The notes under the pieces: model-generated
What the model saw: the letters and a program-made list of their open reading frames with translations, nothing else
Databases searched by the model: none
What the model was told of the DNA's origin: nothing
Part shown: positions 1-6,093 of the stretch, one piece after another
Position numbering within the stretch: position 1 is the first letter of the stretch
Layout of the letters: each line of letters opens with the position of its first letter
Assembly: GCA_947070915.1 (NCBI GenBank)
Contig: CAMTDY010000173.1
Span: forward strand, 1-6,093
From: an uncultured Roseburia sp.
GTDB lineage: Bacteria; Bacillota; Clostridia; Lachnospirales; Lachnospiraceae
Direction: 5' to 3'
DNA length: 6,093 bases
Made by a program: the position numbers and the translations under genes

Positions 1-1
1 C

Positions 2-475
2 CGTTTCAGCCATGATAAATCGCCTTATAATCCCGCATTCCGCGCCCATATTTCTTCTAAGGGAAAGCAGCCTGTCCCTGTGGGATATTATCTTATGATA
101 AAGCCCGGCGGTCAGTCCTTCTTAGGCGGCGGTTTGTTTGCACATATGTTTAAGGATGCAACAACCATGATAAGGGATTATATTGTACAGAATGGTGAAG
201 AGTGGGAAAAAATTATACATGAGCCAGCCTTTGAAAAATATTTCACTGTACAGGGAATAGCATTAAAGAATGTTCCGAAAGGATATGAGAAAGAACATCC
301 TCAGGCGGAATATCTAAAATTTAAAAGTTGGTATCTGGAATATCCGCTAAAGGATGAAGAATTAATTGATGCAAATGTATTTCCTGCAAAGGCGGCAGAA
401 ATTTTCCGGATCATGAAACCCTTTAACGATTATTTAAACAAGGCCCTTGATGGATTCCAGATGCCGGCAAGGTGA
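2..475 (+). CDS. DUF2461 family protein, 3' part only (5' end outside window)
   Basis: This frame is open from the first bases of the window to a TGA at 473-475 and gives 157 residues, so the gene begins upstream. A GTG at 80 could be mistaken for the start. The 26 codons before it read as family sequence (RFSHDKSPYNPAFRAHIS), followed by GYYLMIKPGG and the glycine run SFLGGGLF, which together are the hallmark of DUF2461 (TIGR02453). Full members are usually about 220-230 residues, so roughly the first 65 are missing. The rest is mixed charged helices ending in DGFQMPAR. No signal peptide or membrane segment is visible, so a cytoplasmic protein is likely. The biochemical function of the family is not established. 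The gene is visibly more AT-rich than the ABC genes that follow (for example 20 G+C of 60 in 181-240). The family call is firm; the function is unknown. Confidence 0.88.
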   Translation, partial: RFSHDKSPYNPAFRAHISSKGKQPVPVGYYLMIKPGGQSFLGGGLFAHMFKDATTMIRDYIVQNGEEWEKIIHEPAFEKYFTVQGIALKNVPKGYEKEHPQAEYLKFKSWYLEYPLKDEELIDANVFPAKAAEIFRIMKPFNDYLNKALDGFQMPAR

Positions 476-492
476 CGGACAACCGCCGATTA

Positions 493-527
493 CCGGTTTT
501 GTATGTTTGTGGGTACAGAAAAACCGG
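493..527. repeat. Inverted repeat CCGGTTTT/AAAACCGG in the spacer
   Basis: CCGGTTTT at 493-500 is exactly complementary to AAAACCGG at 520-527, an 8-bp stem with a 19-nt loop. GTA at 501-503 can add three pairs with TAC at 514-516 if 517-519 bulge. It lies 18 bases after the DUF2461 stop and 29 bases before the -35 box of the next promoter. No run of T follows, so it is not a standard intrinsic terminator. It could be a weak terminator, an operator, or chance. Confidence 0.4.
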
Positions 528-556
528 ATCTAACAGCTCCGCTTAGCCAGCAGATA

Positions 557-585
557 TTGAAAAAGCCATTTTGCTGTGGTAAAAT
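557..585 (+). promoter_or_regulatory. Sigma-A-type promoter for the ABC exporter operon
   Basis: TTGAAA at 557-562 (five of six consensus bases) and TAAAAT at 580-585 (five of six) are separated by exactly 17 bases. Transcription would start near 592, giving a leader of about 30 bases before the ATG at 622. The position just ahead of the first exporter gene supports it. An imperfect inverted repeat (CCAGCA 547-552, TGCTGTGG 572-579) flanks the -35 box and could be a regulator site, but this is speculative. Confidence 0.7.
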
Positions 586-610
586 GCTTAAAGTATCGAT
601 TTATGGATTT

Positions 611-615
611 AGGAG
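611..615 (+). promoter_or_regulatory. Ribosome binding site of the first ABC subunit
   Basis: AGGAG sits six bases before the ATG at 622. It fixes that start over the alternative in-frame positions downstream. Confidence 0.85.
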
Positions 616-621
616 CAAAAA

Positions 622-2337
622 ATGAAACTGATCTTAAGTTATATCAGAAAGCATCTTGGTATCTTTCTGCTCTCCACCTTATTTCTGACGATGGAAGCGG
701 CGGCAGATCTTCTTCAGCCCGCGTTCATGTCTGTTATTGTGGATCAGGGCATCAAAAATGCCGACATAAACCACATTCTTCGATTGGGGACAGCCATGCT
801 GGGGATCGCCCTGGCAGGGGCTGTCTGCGCTGTCATACGAAACCGTTTTGCCAGCTTTGTTTCCCAGACCATCGGCAGGGAGCTGCGTCATGATATGTAC
901 CACCATGTGCAGCAGCTCTCCATGGAAAATATTGACCGTCTGCGCCCTGCTTCCATTATTACCCGTATTACCAATGACGTGGCGCAGATCCAGGAGTTTA
1001 TCAACGGCATCATGCGGATCATGGTAAAGGCGCCGATCATTGGTATTGGTGCCATTATACTGATCATGATCCAGACGCCGGGGCAGGCGCCGGTTATGGC
1101 GGGGATCCTTCTGACCGCCTCTGTTCTGGTTTGGGGGAATATGCGCATCGGTTATCCACGGTTTGGGATAGTGCAGAAAAGACTAGACCGTTTAAATGGG
1201 GTGGCAAGGGAATTCCTTTCCTCTGTCCGTGTGGTGAAGGCATTCCGAGCGGAGGAAGAAGAGACAGAGAAATTTGAGGAAGTCTCACTGGAGCTGGCCC
1301 GTGCCAATACCGCTGCACTTCGGACGATGGCGGTTTTTTCGCCCTTTATCAATCTGACGGTGAATTTTGGCATTGTTCTTTTGTTATGGATCTCCGGGAA
1401 CGAACAGAGCGGAGAGATCGGCAGACTTATGGCTTCTGTTAATTATATGACACAGGTGCTGTTTTCTGTAACAATGATTTCCAATACGCTGAATACAGCG
1501 GTCAGGGCAACAGCCTCTTCGGCAAGGATTCAAGAGATACTGGAGGAACGACCGGCGCAGAAGATGCCAGTGAACCCCCTTATGCCAGATATTACAGGTG
1601 ATATCCATTTTGACCATGTATCCTTTGCCTACGCGGGGGCAGGGAAAGAATCCCTTCATGATATTGATATACATATTCATTCTGGTGAGACGATTGGGAT
1701 CATTGGTTCCACCGGATCTGGAAAAACGACTCTTGTCAATCTGGTACCCCGGTTTTACGATGCTGTGTCCGGAAAAATATGGGTCGATGGGTGCGATGTG
1801 ACACAGATTGAACCAAAGTGGCTGAGGGAAGCGGTGGCTGTCGTGCCCCAGAAGGCGCTGCTTTTTTCTGGGACCATCCGGGATAATCTGCGCTGGGGAC
1901 GTGACGAAGCCGGGGAAGATGAGTTACGGGCGGCGGCAGAAACTGCCTGTGCCCATGCCTTTATCCAGCAGAGTGGGCAGGGGTATGATACACTGCTCGG
2001 CCAGGGTGGGGTGAACCTTTCCGGCGGTCAGAAGCAGAGACTCTCCCTGGCGCGGGCGCTGGTTCGGAGACCACGTATCCTCATTCTGGATGACTGCACC
2101 AGCGCACTGGATGCTCGGACGGAATCCGATGTGCTAAAAAGACTTCGGGGGATGGCAGGAAGCATGACTGTGCTGTTGGTCAGTCAGCGGATTTCTACGG
2201 TTATGCGTACAGATCGTATCTTGTGCCTGGATAATGGCTATATGGCGGGGTGGGGAACCCATGAAGAATTGATGGACTCTTGCTCTATGTATCAGGAGAT
2301 TTATCAATCCCAGATCGGAGGTGAGTCCCATGGCTGA
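622..2337 (+). CDS. ABC exporter half-transporter, subunit with degenerate catalytic site (YheI/BmrC/TM287-like)
   Basis: This 571-residue protein is a fused transmembrane and ATPase half-transporter acting in the cytoplasmic membrane. It should pair with the next gene's product to export an unknown, probably amphiphilic or drug-like, substrate using ATP. Hydrophobic stretches at about 12-38, 54-72, two between 128 and 172, 236-258 and 268-290 fit the six-helix ABC_membrane domain. The nucleotide-binding domain starts near 325: A-loop Tyr337, Walker A GSTGSGKT 362-369, Q-loop Gln410, intact signature LSGGQ 466-470, Walker B ending at Asp490. The residue after it is Asp491, not the catalytic Glu (LILDDCTSALD), and the switch His is Gln522 (VSQRIST). 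Both changes, and the ending GTHEELMDSC...YQEIYQSQ, mark the TM287/YheI/LmrC side of heterodimeric exporters. The start at 622 follows a good AGGAG. The stop overlaps the next gene by eight bases. Substrate specificity cannot be inferred. Confidence 0.95.
   Translation: MKLILSYIRKHLGIFLLSTLFLTMEAAADLLQPAFMSVIVDQGIKNADINHILRLGTAMLGIALAGAVCAVIRNRFASFVSQTIGRELRHDMYHHVQQLSMENIDRLRPASIITRITNDVAQIQEFINGIMRIMVKAPIIGIGAIILIMIQTPGQAPVMAGILLTASVLVWGNMRIGYPRFGIVQKRLDRLNGVAREFLSSVRVVKAFRAEEEETEKFEEVSLELARANTAALRTMAVFSPFINLTVNFGIVLLLWISGNEQSGEIGRLMASVNYMTQVLFSVTMISNTLNTAVRATASSARIQEILEERPAQKMPVNPLMPDITGDIHFDHVSFAYAGAGKESLHDIDIHIHSGETIGIIGSTGSGKTTLVNLVPRFYDAVSGKIWVDGCDVTQIEPKWLREAVAVVPQKALLFSGTIRDNLRWGRDEAGEDELRAAAETACAHAFIQQSGQGYDTLLGQGGVNLSGGQKQRLSLARALVRRPRILILDDCTSALDARTESDVLKRLRGMAGSMTVLLVSQRISTVMRTDRILCLDNGYMAGWGTHEELMDSCSMYQEIYQSQIGGESHG
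2317..2324 (+). promoter_or_regulatory. Strong ribosome binding site GGAGGTGA deciding the start of the second ABC subunit
   Basis: GGAGGTGA is a near-perfect Shine-Dalgarno sequence lying inside the end of the first ABC gene, five bases before the ATG at 2330. An in-frame GTG at 2321 lies within this motif and so cannot be served by it. This makes 2330 the start. Confidence 0.85.
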
Positions 2338-4144
2338 GAAAAGTGGAGGGGTGCCTCCGGTTAATCCAAGCGGAATATCCCGCCCCGGTCGTGGCGGAGT
2401 GGTGGTGAAACCTAAAAATATGAAGGGGACGCTGCTTCGGCTCTGGAAACTGACAAAGGGGCAGAGAAAAGGGCTTGGGTGGATTCTTGTGTTGTCTGCC
2501 TTTGCTTCCGGCGCGTCCATTCTTTCGCCCTTTGTGACGGGAAGGGCGGTGACTGCGGTTAGTAGTGGCGATACGGTTCTATGGGTTCTGGTATTGCTGA
2601 CGGGGCTGTATCTCAGTGACTGGCTGGTGAAATTTCTGCAGGCATATTTTATGGCGTCCATCGGGCAGCGCGTGATACATCATATACGGAGAACCTTGTT
2701 TGGCTGGATCAAGACACTTCCGCTGTCCTTTTTTGACCTGCACCGGCACGGTGAACTGATGAGCCGCCTGACAAATGATGTTGACAATATCAGTATGACG
2801 ATCTCTAATTCTATGACCCTGCTTTTGACCTATGGGTTTACCGTTGTGGGGGTCTTTGTTATGATGTTGTGTTTAAGCCCAGTGCTGACGATGGTATCGC
2901 TGTTTGGTGTGGGACTGATATTTCTCCTTACCAAAACCATAACGAAGCGGACCAAAGTTCTTTTTTTCGGACAGCAGAAGAGTCTTGGCTCACTGAACGG
3001 TCAGGTGGAAGAGAGCATTTCAGGACTTTCTGTGGTGAAGGCATTCTGCCGGGAAGAGGCTATGGAGCGTGAGTTTGCAGAAAAGAACCGTGAACTTTGC
3101 AAAGTATCGATCCGGGCGCTGATCTGTTCGGGGTATCTCATGCCGCTCATGAATGTGATCAATAACCTCCTGTATGTGGTGATGTCGGTTTTATGTGGGG
3201 TTTTGTTCGTTAATGGCAGGATTACCGATATCGGGCTGGTTACAAGTTTTCTGCTCTACGTGCGTCAGTTTACCCGTCCTTTCGTGGAGATCGCCAATAT
3301 TTACAATAATTTCCAGACAGCCGTCGCCGGGGCGGAGCGGGTGTTTGAGATACTGGATGAACAGCCGGAACCCCCGGACCGGGAAGATACCGTAGGCTTA
3401 GAAAATCCCCGCGGTGACATTGAATTTCGGCATGTGGAGTTCGGTTATCAGCCAGAGCAGCCTGTACTGAAGGATATTTCCATAAAGATCCCTGCGGGAA
3501 CGCAGGCTGCTATCGTGGGAGCTACCGGTTCCGGCAAAACTACGATCATCAATCTTCTGACAAGATTTTATGACGTTTCTTCAGGCAGCATTCTGTTAGA
3601 TGGACATGATCTGCGGGATTACCGGATGGAGGACCTGCGGCGGGCATTTGGCGTGGTGCTTCAGGATACGTCTCTGTTTGCCGCCACGGTCCGGGACAAT
3701 ATCTGCTATGGACATCCGGAAGCCTCTTTGGAACAGGTGCAGGAGGCGGCGCGGACCGCTGGAGCGGACAGCTTTATCGAGAGACTGCCGAAAGGGTATG
3801 ATACAGTCTTAGAGCATGGGGGCATGGAGCTGTCCCAAGGGGAACGGCAGCTTTTGACCATAGCCAGAGCGGTGCTTGCCAATGCTCCGATCCTGATTCT
3901 TGATGAAGCCACAAGTTCGGTAGATACCGTGACGGAGCAGAAGATACGGCGCGCTATGCTCAGACTCTGTGCGGACCGAACCTCCGTTATCATTGCCCAC
4001 CGTCTTTCTACGATCCGGGATTCTGATCTGATCATTCTGCTGGAAGATGGGAAAATAGCCGAGCAGGGAAATCATGAAGAGCTGATGGCGCTGAACGGGC
4101 GATATGCCCGGATGTACAGGACCCAGACAGAATGGAATGGCTGA
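2330..4144 (+). CDS. ABC exporter half-transporter, catalytic subunit (YheH/BmrD/TM288-like)
   Basis: This 604-residue partner subunit is a membrane-bound exporter half with a competent ATPase. A Gly/Pro/Arg-rich tail of about 30 residues precedes KNMKGTLLRLWKL, an arrangement typical of the YheH/LmrD/TM288 side. Hydrophobic segments lie near 50-70, 83-108, 160-202 (two), 268-296 and 301-320. In the nucleotide-binding domain are A-loop Tyr373, Walker A GATGSGKT 397-404 (Lys403), Q-loop Gln445, Walker B ILILDE with Asp525 and catalytic Glu526, and switch His557 (IIAHRLST). The signature is LSQGE at 501-505 instead of LSGGQ, so a Gly is replaced by Gln and Gln by Glu. In a heterodimer this altered signature faces the first subunit's weakened Walker B/H-loop, while the consensus site combines this subunit's catalytic residues with the first one's LSGGQ. 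The ATG at 2330 overlaps the previous gene by eight bases (stop at 2335-2337), which implies coupled translation and equal dosage. Substrate unknown. Confidence 0.95.
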   Translation: MAEKSGGVPPVNPSGISRPGRGGVVVKPKNMKGTLLRLWKLTKGQRKGLGWILVLSAFASGASILSPFVTGRAVTAVSSGDTVLWVLVLLTGLYLSDWLVKFLQAYFMASIGQRVIHHIRRTLFGWIKTLPLSFFDLHRHGELMSRLTNDVDNISMTISNSMTLLLTYGFTVVGVFVMMLCLSPVLTMVSLFGVGLIFLLTKTITKRTKVLFFGQQKSLGSLNGQVEESISGLSVVKAFCREEAMEREFAEKNRELCKVSIRALICSGYLMPLMNVINNLLYVVMSVLCGVLFVNGRITDIGLVTSFLLYVRQFTRPFVEIANIYNNFQTAVAGAERVFEILDEQPEPPDREDTVGLENPRGDIEFRHVEFGYQPEQPVLKDISIKIPAGTQAAIVGATGSGKTTIINLLTRFYDVSSGSILLDGHDLRDYRMEDLRRAFGVVLQDTSLFAATVRDNICYGHPEASLEQVQEAARTAGADSFIERLPKGYDTVLEHGGMELSQGERQLLTIARAVLANAPILILDEATSSVDTVTEQKIRRAMLRLCADRTSVIIAHRLSTIRDSDLIILLEDGKIAEQGNHEELMALNGRYARMYRTQTEWNG

Positions 4145-4164
4145 TATTTTAGTAAAAATAGTAT

Positions 4165-4192
4165 TTGCAATAGGAAGACTTTGTTGTATAAT
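4165..4192 (+). promoter_or_regulatory. Promoter for the secreted DUF6273 protein
   Basis: A perfect TATAAT lies at 4187-4192. The best -35 match is TTGCAA at 4165-4170 (four of six) with a 16-base spacer. Transcription would begin near 4199, giving a leader of about 55 bases before the ATG at 4255. The promoter lies wholly in the 110-base gap after the exporter operon. No GC-rich hairpin with a T-run separates the two, so some read-through from the operon is possible. Confidence 0.6.
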
Positions 4193-4254
4193 ATTGTCAT
4201 GTGATGGAGATCAAGTACGGAACCGCACAAATATTGAAACGAGGTATGGCATCT

Positions 4255-4371
4255 ATGAAAGAAATCAGAAAGAAAAACACAAGGAAAAAAAAGGCGGCAG
4301 TGATGATTTCGCTGGCAGCAGTCAGTATGGCACTGTTATTTCAATGGGTGAATGGGGATCAGGCGAGGGCA
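4255..4371 (+). other. Signal peptide coding region of the DUF6273 protein
   Basis: Residues 1-39 comprise a strongly basic n-region (residues 2-13 hold eight Lys/Arg), a hydrophobic core at about 14-32, and a polar stretch ending in Ala-Arg-Ala, which fits the A-x-A rule for signal peptidase I. Cleavage is predicted between Ala39 and Thr40. No lipobox Cys is present, so a lipoprotein is unlikely. Confidence 0.75.
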
Positions 4372-6093
4372 ACGGAACCGGACCGGACCGTGAGCCTGGG
4401 AGCTGCCCAGATTGCCTCTCCGTCGCTTCCCGGGGAAGGAAAAGAGTGGAGTGGTGATCATGTCTATTATGGAAATTATGAGGGCAGACCGATCCGGTGG
4501 CGGGTGCTGGATACAACGGGAGACGGTGGAAACAGTTCCATGGCAGGTGGTTTCTTATTACAGTCGGACCAGATTTTGAAAACGATGCCATTTAAAGATG
4601 AAACAAAGGCTGGTGACCAGCATGCGGACAACTCTTTGCCAGATAATCAATGGAGCGCCAGCGATATCCGCAGCTGGCTGCAGAGAGCGGATGGATTTTT
4701 AAGCGATACAAATTTTTCTGAATTGGAAAAAAAGAGGATTCTGCGGACGACGAGAGAAGCCGGGGATTTGTCGGTTGCGGGGCTGGAGAGTACAGCTTTG
4801 AACAAAGATACGATGTTTCTTCTGGATGTCTCTGATCTGGTAAACGGCGGGTATGGGTATTCTTATGACACGGCGGGAGGAGATTTAAAGGATTCCTGGT
4901 GGCTCCGGAGCGCCTATGGAAAGTCAAGTTCAGGTGCAGGCTGTGTACTTTCTGGCGGAAAAGTATTCCGTGATTTTGTGTTTGAGGAAAATGGAGTGGT
5001 GCCGGCATTTAACTTAGATCCTGCTGGTATTTTGTTTATGACAGCGGCGGATACAGCGAAAAATGCTGAGATAAATCCGGTGGAAACGGCGGAGATCAAT
5101 GAATGGAAACTGACGCTGTCAGAGGGAGAGACCTTGGAAGCGGGTGCAGCAGAGCGGCAGTCGGATGAGATTACAGTTCCTTATACCTATTTAGGAAATA
5201 GTGCTAACCAGATTTCGGTCATGATCACAGACGGTGATCCGAAAGACAGCGACACAGTTGTTAACTTTTATGGAAAAGTGTCGGAGGATACTTTTGAGGA
5301 CGAGGGAAGCGTAACCTTTACACTGCCAGAAGATTTTGACGAGGAAAGTGAAACCGTATATCTTTTGGCAGAACAGGTGAATGACGGAAATCAGACAGAC
5401 TATGCCAGCGAGCCGGTAGAGATCGAGCTTCCACCTGCCCATGAACATCAATGGGAATGGCGGTTTGATGAGGATGGACACTGGGAGGTATGTGTAGCGC
5501 CGGGTTGTGACCTTGACGAAGAGGATGTGATGGAGAATTACGAAGAACATGATTTTGGGGAAAATGAAGGTGTGGTGATCAAAGAGCCCACCGAAGAAGA
5601 AGATGGAATCGAGGAGATCCTTTGCGATATCTGCGGAAACCGGATCCGTGTTCCGCTTCCATTTGAAGATCCTGATGAGCCGGATGATCCAGAAGGACCA
5701 GAGGAGCCCGATGAACCCCATGAGCATGAATATGAAGCTGTGATTGTCAAGCCGGCAACCTGTACGGAAACGGGGATCCGCAGATACACTTGTGAGGACG
5801 AGGATTGTGGCCAAAGCTATGATGAAACGATTCCTGCTCTGAGCGCTGCCCTCAGCCACACTTTTGGACCGTGGAAACAGGAAACAGCGCCGACCACGGC
5901 ACGGGAAGGAGTGTCCAGACGTACCTGTACGGTGTGCGGGGTGTCCGAGACAAGGAAAATCCCCAAACTGGTGCCGGCCCATGAGCACTCCTATGCGGAA
6001 GGTGATTGGAAGATGAATGATAAATATCACTGGGTTCAGTGCGAATGCGGTGAGGTGGAAGATATGGAATCCCATGAGTGGAACAAGGGGAAA
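4255..6093 (+). CDS. Secreted DUF6273 protein with Cys-pair repeat modules, 3' end outside window
   Basis: The frame is open for 613 codons to the last base with no stop, so the C-terminus and any wall anchor are unseen. A basic start (KKNTRKKK), a hydrophobic core at 14-32 and ARA at 37-39 form a signal peptide. Residues about 67-262 match DUF6273: GNYEGRPIRWRVLD, WSASDIRSWLQ, FLSDTNFSELEKKRIL, DSWWLRSA (WWLRS 215-219) and VVPAFNLDPAGILF. About 283-392 is a predicted beta-rich domain (VMITDGD, FYGKV, TFTLP, YLLAEQVNDGNQTDYAS) often seen behind DUF6273. From 396 on come Cys/His/Trp modules with Cys pairs at 413/418, 457/460, 513/518, 558/561 and 596/598, broken by an Asp/Glu/Pro linker at 471-488. 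In-frame ATGs at 4204 and 4246 exist, but a GAGG at 4241-4244 fits 4255 best (ten bases) and gives a normal signal peptide. Probably a cell-surface or extracellular protein; function unknown. No link to the exporter is evident. Confidence 0.85.
   Translation, partial: MKEIRKKNTRKKKAAVMISLAAVSMALLFQWVNGDQARATEPDRTVSLGAAQIASPSLPGEGKEWSGDHVYYGNYEGRPIRWRVLDTTGDGGNSSMAGGFLLQSDQILKTMPFKDETKAGDQHADNSLPDNQWSASDIRSWLQRADGFLSDTNFSELEKKRILRTTREAGDLSVAGLESTALNKDTMFLLDVSDLVNGGYGYSYDTAGGDLKDSWWLRSAYGKSSSGAGCVLSGGKVFRDFVFEENGVVPAFNLDPAGILFMTAADTAKNAEINPVETAEINEWKLTLSEGETLEAGAAERQSDEITVPYTYLGNSANQISVMITDGDPKDSDTVVNFYGKVSEDTFEDEGSVTFTLPEDFDEESETVYLLAEQVNDGNQTDYASEPVEIELPPAHEHQWEWRFDEDGHWEVCVAPGCDLDEEDVMENYEEHDFGENEGVVIKEPTEEEDGIEEILCDICGNRIRVPLPFEDPDEPDDPEGPEEPDEPHEHEYEAVIVKPATCTETGIRRYTCEDEDCGQSYDETIPALSAALSHTFGPWKQETAPTTAREGVSRRTCTVCGVSETRKIPKLVPAHEHSYAEGDWKMNDKYHWVQCECGEVEDMESHEWNKGK
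5440..6093 (+). repeat. Array of five diverged Cys-pair protein modules
   Basis: Residues 396-613 hold two module types. Type A begins HEH, then has a His-Trp pair just before a Cys pair and a later His: module 1 (His409-Trp410, Cys413/Cys418, His432) and module 5 (His592-Trp593, Cys596/Cys598, His607). Type B reads like V-x-x-P-T-C-T-x-x-G-x-x-x-Y-x-C-x-x-C-G...IP: module 2 (Cys457/460), module 3 (Cys503, Cys513/518) and module 4 (Cys558/561). Only module 3 keeps the early Cys. Such modules are widespread in secreted Clostridia proteins. Whether they bind metal or form disulfides is not known from the sequence. Confidence 0.7.
5665..5718 (+). repeat. Asp/Glu/Pro-rich linker with degenerate short DNA repeats
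   Basis: Residues 471-488 consist almost entirely of Asp, Glu and Pro in a DEP/DDP/EEP-like rhythm, encoded by imperfect repeats of gat/gag/cc-type codons. It joins modules 2 and 3 of the secreted protein and looks like an extended, unstructured spacer. On the minus strand the same bases spell a Ser/Gly-rich frame, which is only a shadow. Confidence 0.65.

Noticed and set aside
80..475. GTG at 80 as the start of the first gene.
   Set aside because: The frame is open back to the window edge and the codons before 80 encode conserved DUF2461 sequence.
584..625. A 13-codon frame (MLKVSIYGFRSKK) whose TGA overlaps the ABC start as ATGA, resembling a leader peptide.
   Set aside because: Its ATG overlaps the -10 box (580-585), so the proposed promoter would not transcribe it, and there is no ribosome binding site before it.
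2134..2661. A 175-codon minus-strand frame across the ABC gene junction.
   Set aside because: It is antisense to the conserved nucleotide-binding domain and the next gene's start; its translation resembles no protein family.
4145..4160. A/T inverted repeat after the second ABC gene as a terminator.
   Set aside because: It has no G/C pairs in the stem and no following T-run, so it would be a very weak hairpin.
4204..4254. Earlier in-frame ATGs at 4204 and 4246 for the secreted protein.
   Set aside because: 4204 lacks a ribosome binding site and would put extra residues before the signal peptide. The GAGG at 4241-4244 is too close to 4246 but well placed for 4255.
4103..4457. Plus-strand frame of 117 codons bridging the ABC end and the start of the secreted gene.
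   Set aside because: It is out of frame with both real genes and gives a low-complexity, family-less translation.
5191..6075. A 294-codon minus-strand frame opposite the secreted protein.
   Set aside because: It lies antisense to a frame with clear domains and a signal peptide, and its translation shows no recognisable family. The Ser/Gly-rich minus frame at 5538-5789 is likewise the complement of the acidic linker.

Overview
The window looks like chromosomal DNA of a Gram-positive anaerobe of the class Clostridia, most likely a Lachnospiraceae member. This is inferred from three things: a YheI/YheH-type (TM287/TM288-type) heterodimeric ABC exporter, a secreted DUF6273 protein with Cys-pair repeat modules of the kind common in gut Clostridia, and AGGAG/GGAGGTGA ribosome binding sites with sigma-A-like promoters. 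No rRNA, tRNA, CRISPR array, insertion sequence or phage gene was seen. All genes read on the plus strand.

Layout. Positions 2-475 hold the 3' part of a DUF2461-family gene whose start lies outside the window. Positions 476-621 are a spacer with an inverted repeat and a good promoter (TTGAAA, 17 nt, TAAAAT). Positions 622-2337 and 2330-4144 encode the two half-transporters of one ABC exporter. They overlap by 8 bases and are almost certainly translationally coupled. Positions 4145-4254 are a second spacer with a perfect TATAAT -10 box and no clear terminator. From 4255 to the end of the window runs an open reading frame of 613 codons with no stop. It encodes a secreted protein with a signal peptide, a DUF6273 domain, a predicted beta-rich domain and a series of Cys-pair modules split by an acidic proline-rich linker.

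How the genes work together. The two ABC proteins form one machine. The first subunit carries a weakened catalytic site (Asp after the Walker B Asp, Gln in place of the switch His). The second has canonical catalytic residues but an altered signature motif (LSQGE). These defects fall in the same composite ATP site, leaving one degenerate and one competent site, as in TM287/TM288, LmrCD and BmrCD. The exported substrate cannot be read from the sequence, and no regulator gene is adjacent. The DUF2461 gene and the surface protein have no evident functional link to the exporter.

Nothing here is clearly a new system. The least understood part is the secreted protein with its mixed Cys modules, which is cut by the window end.
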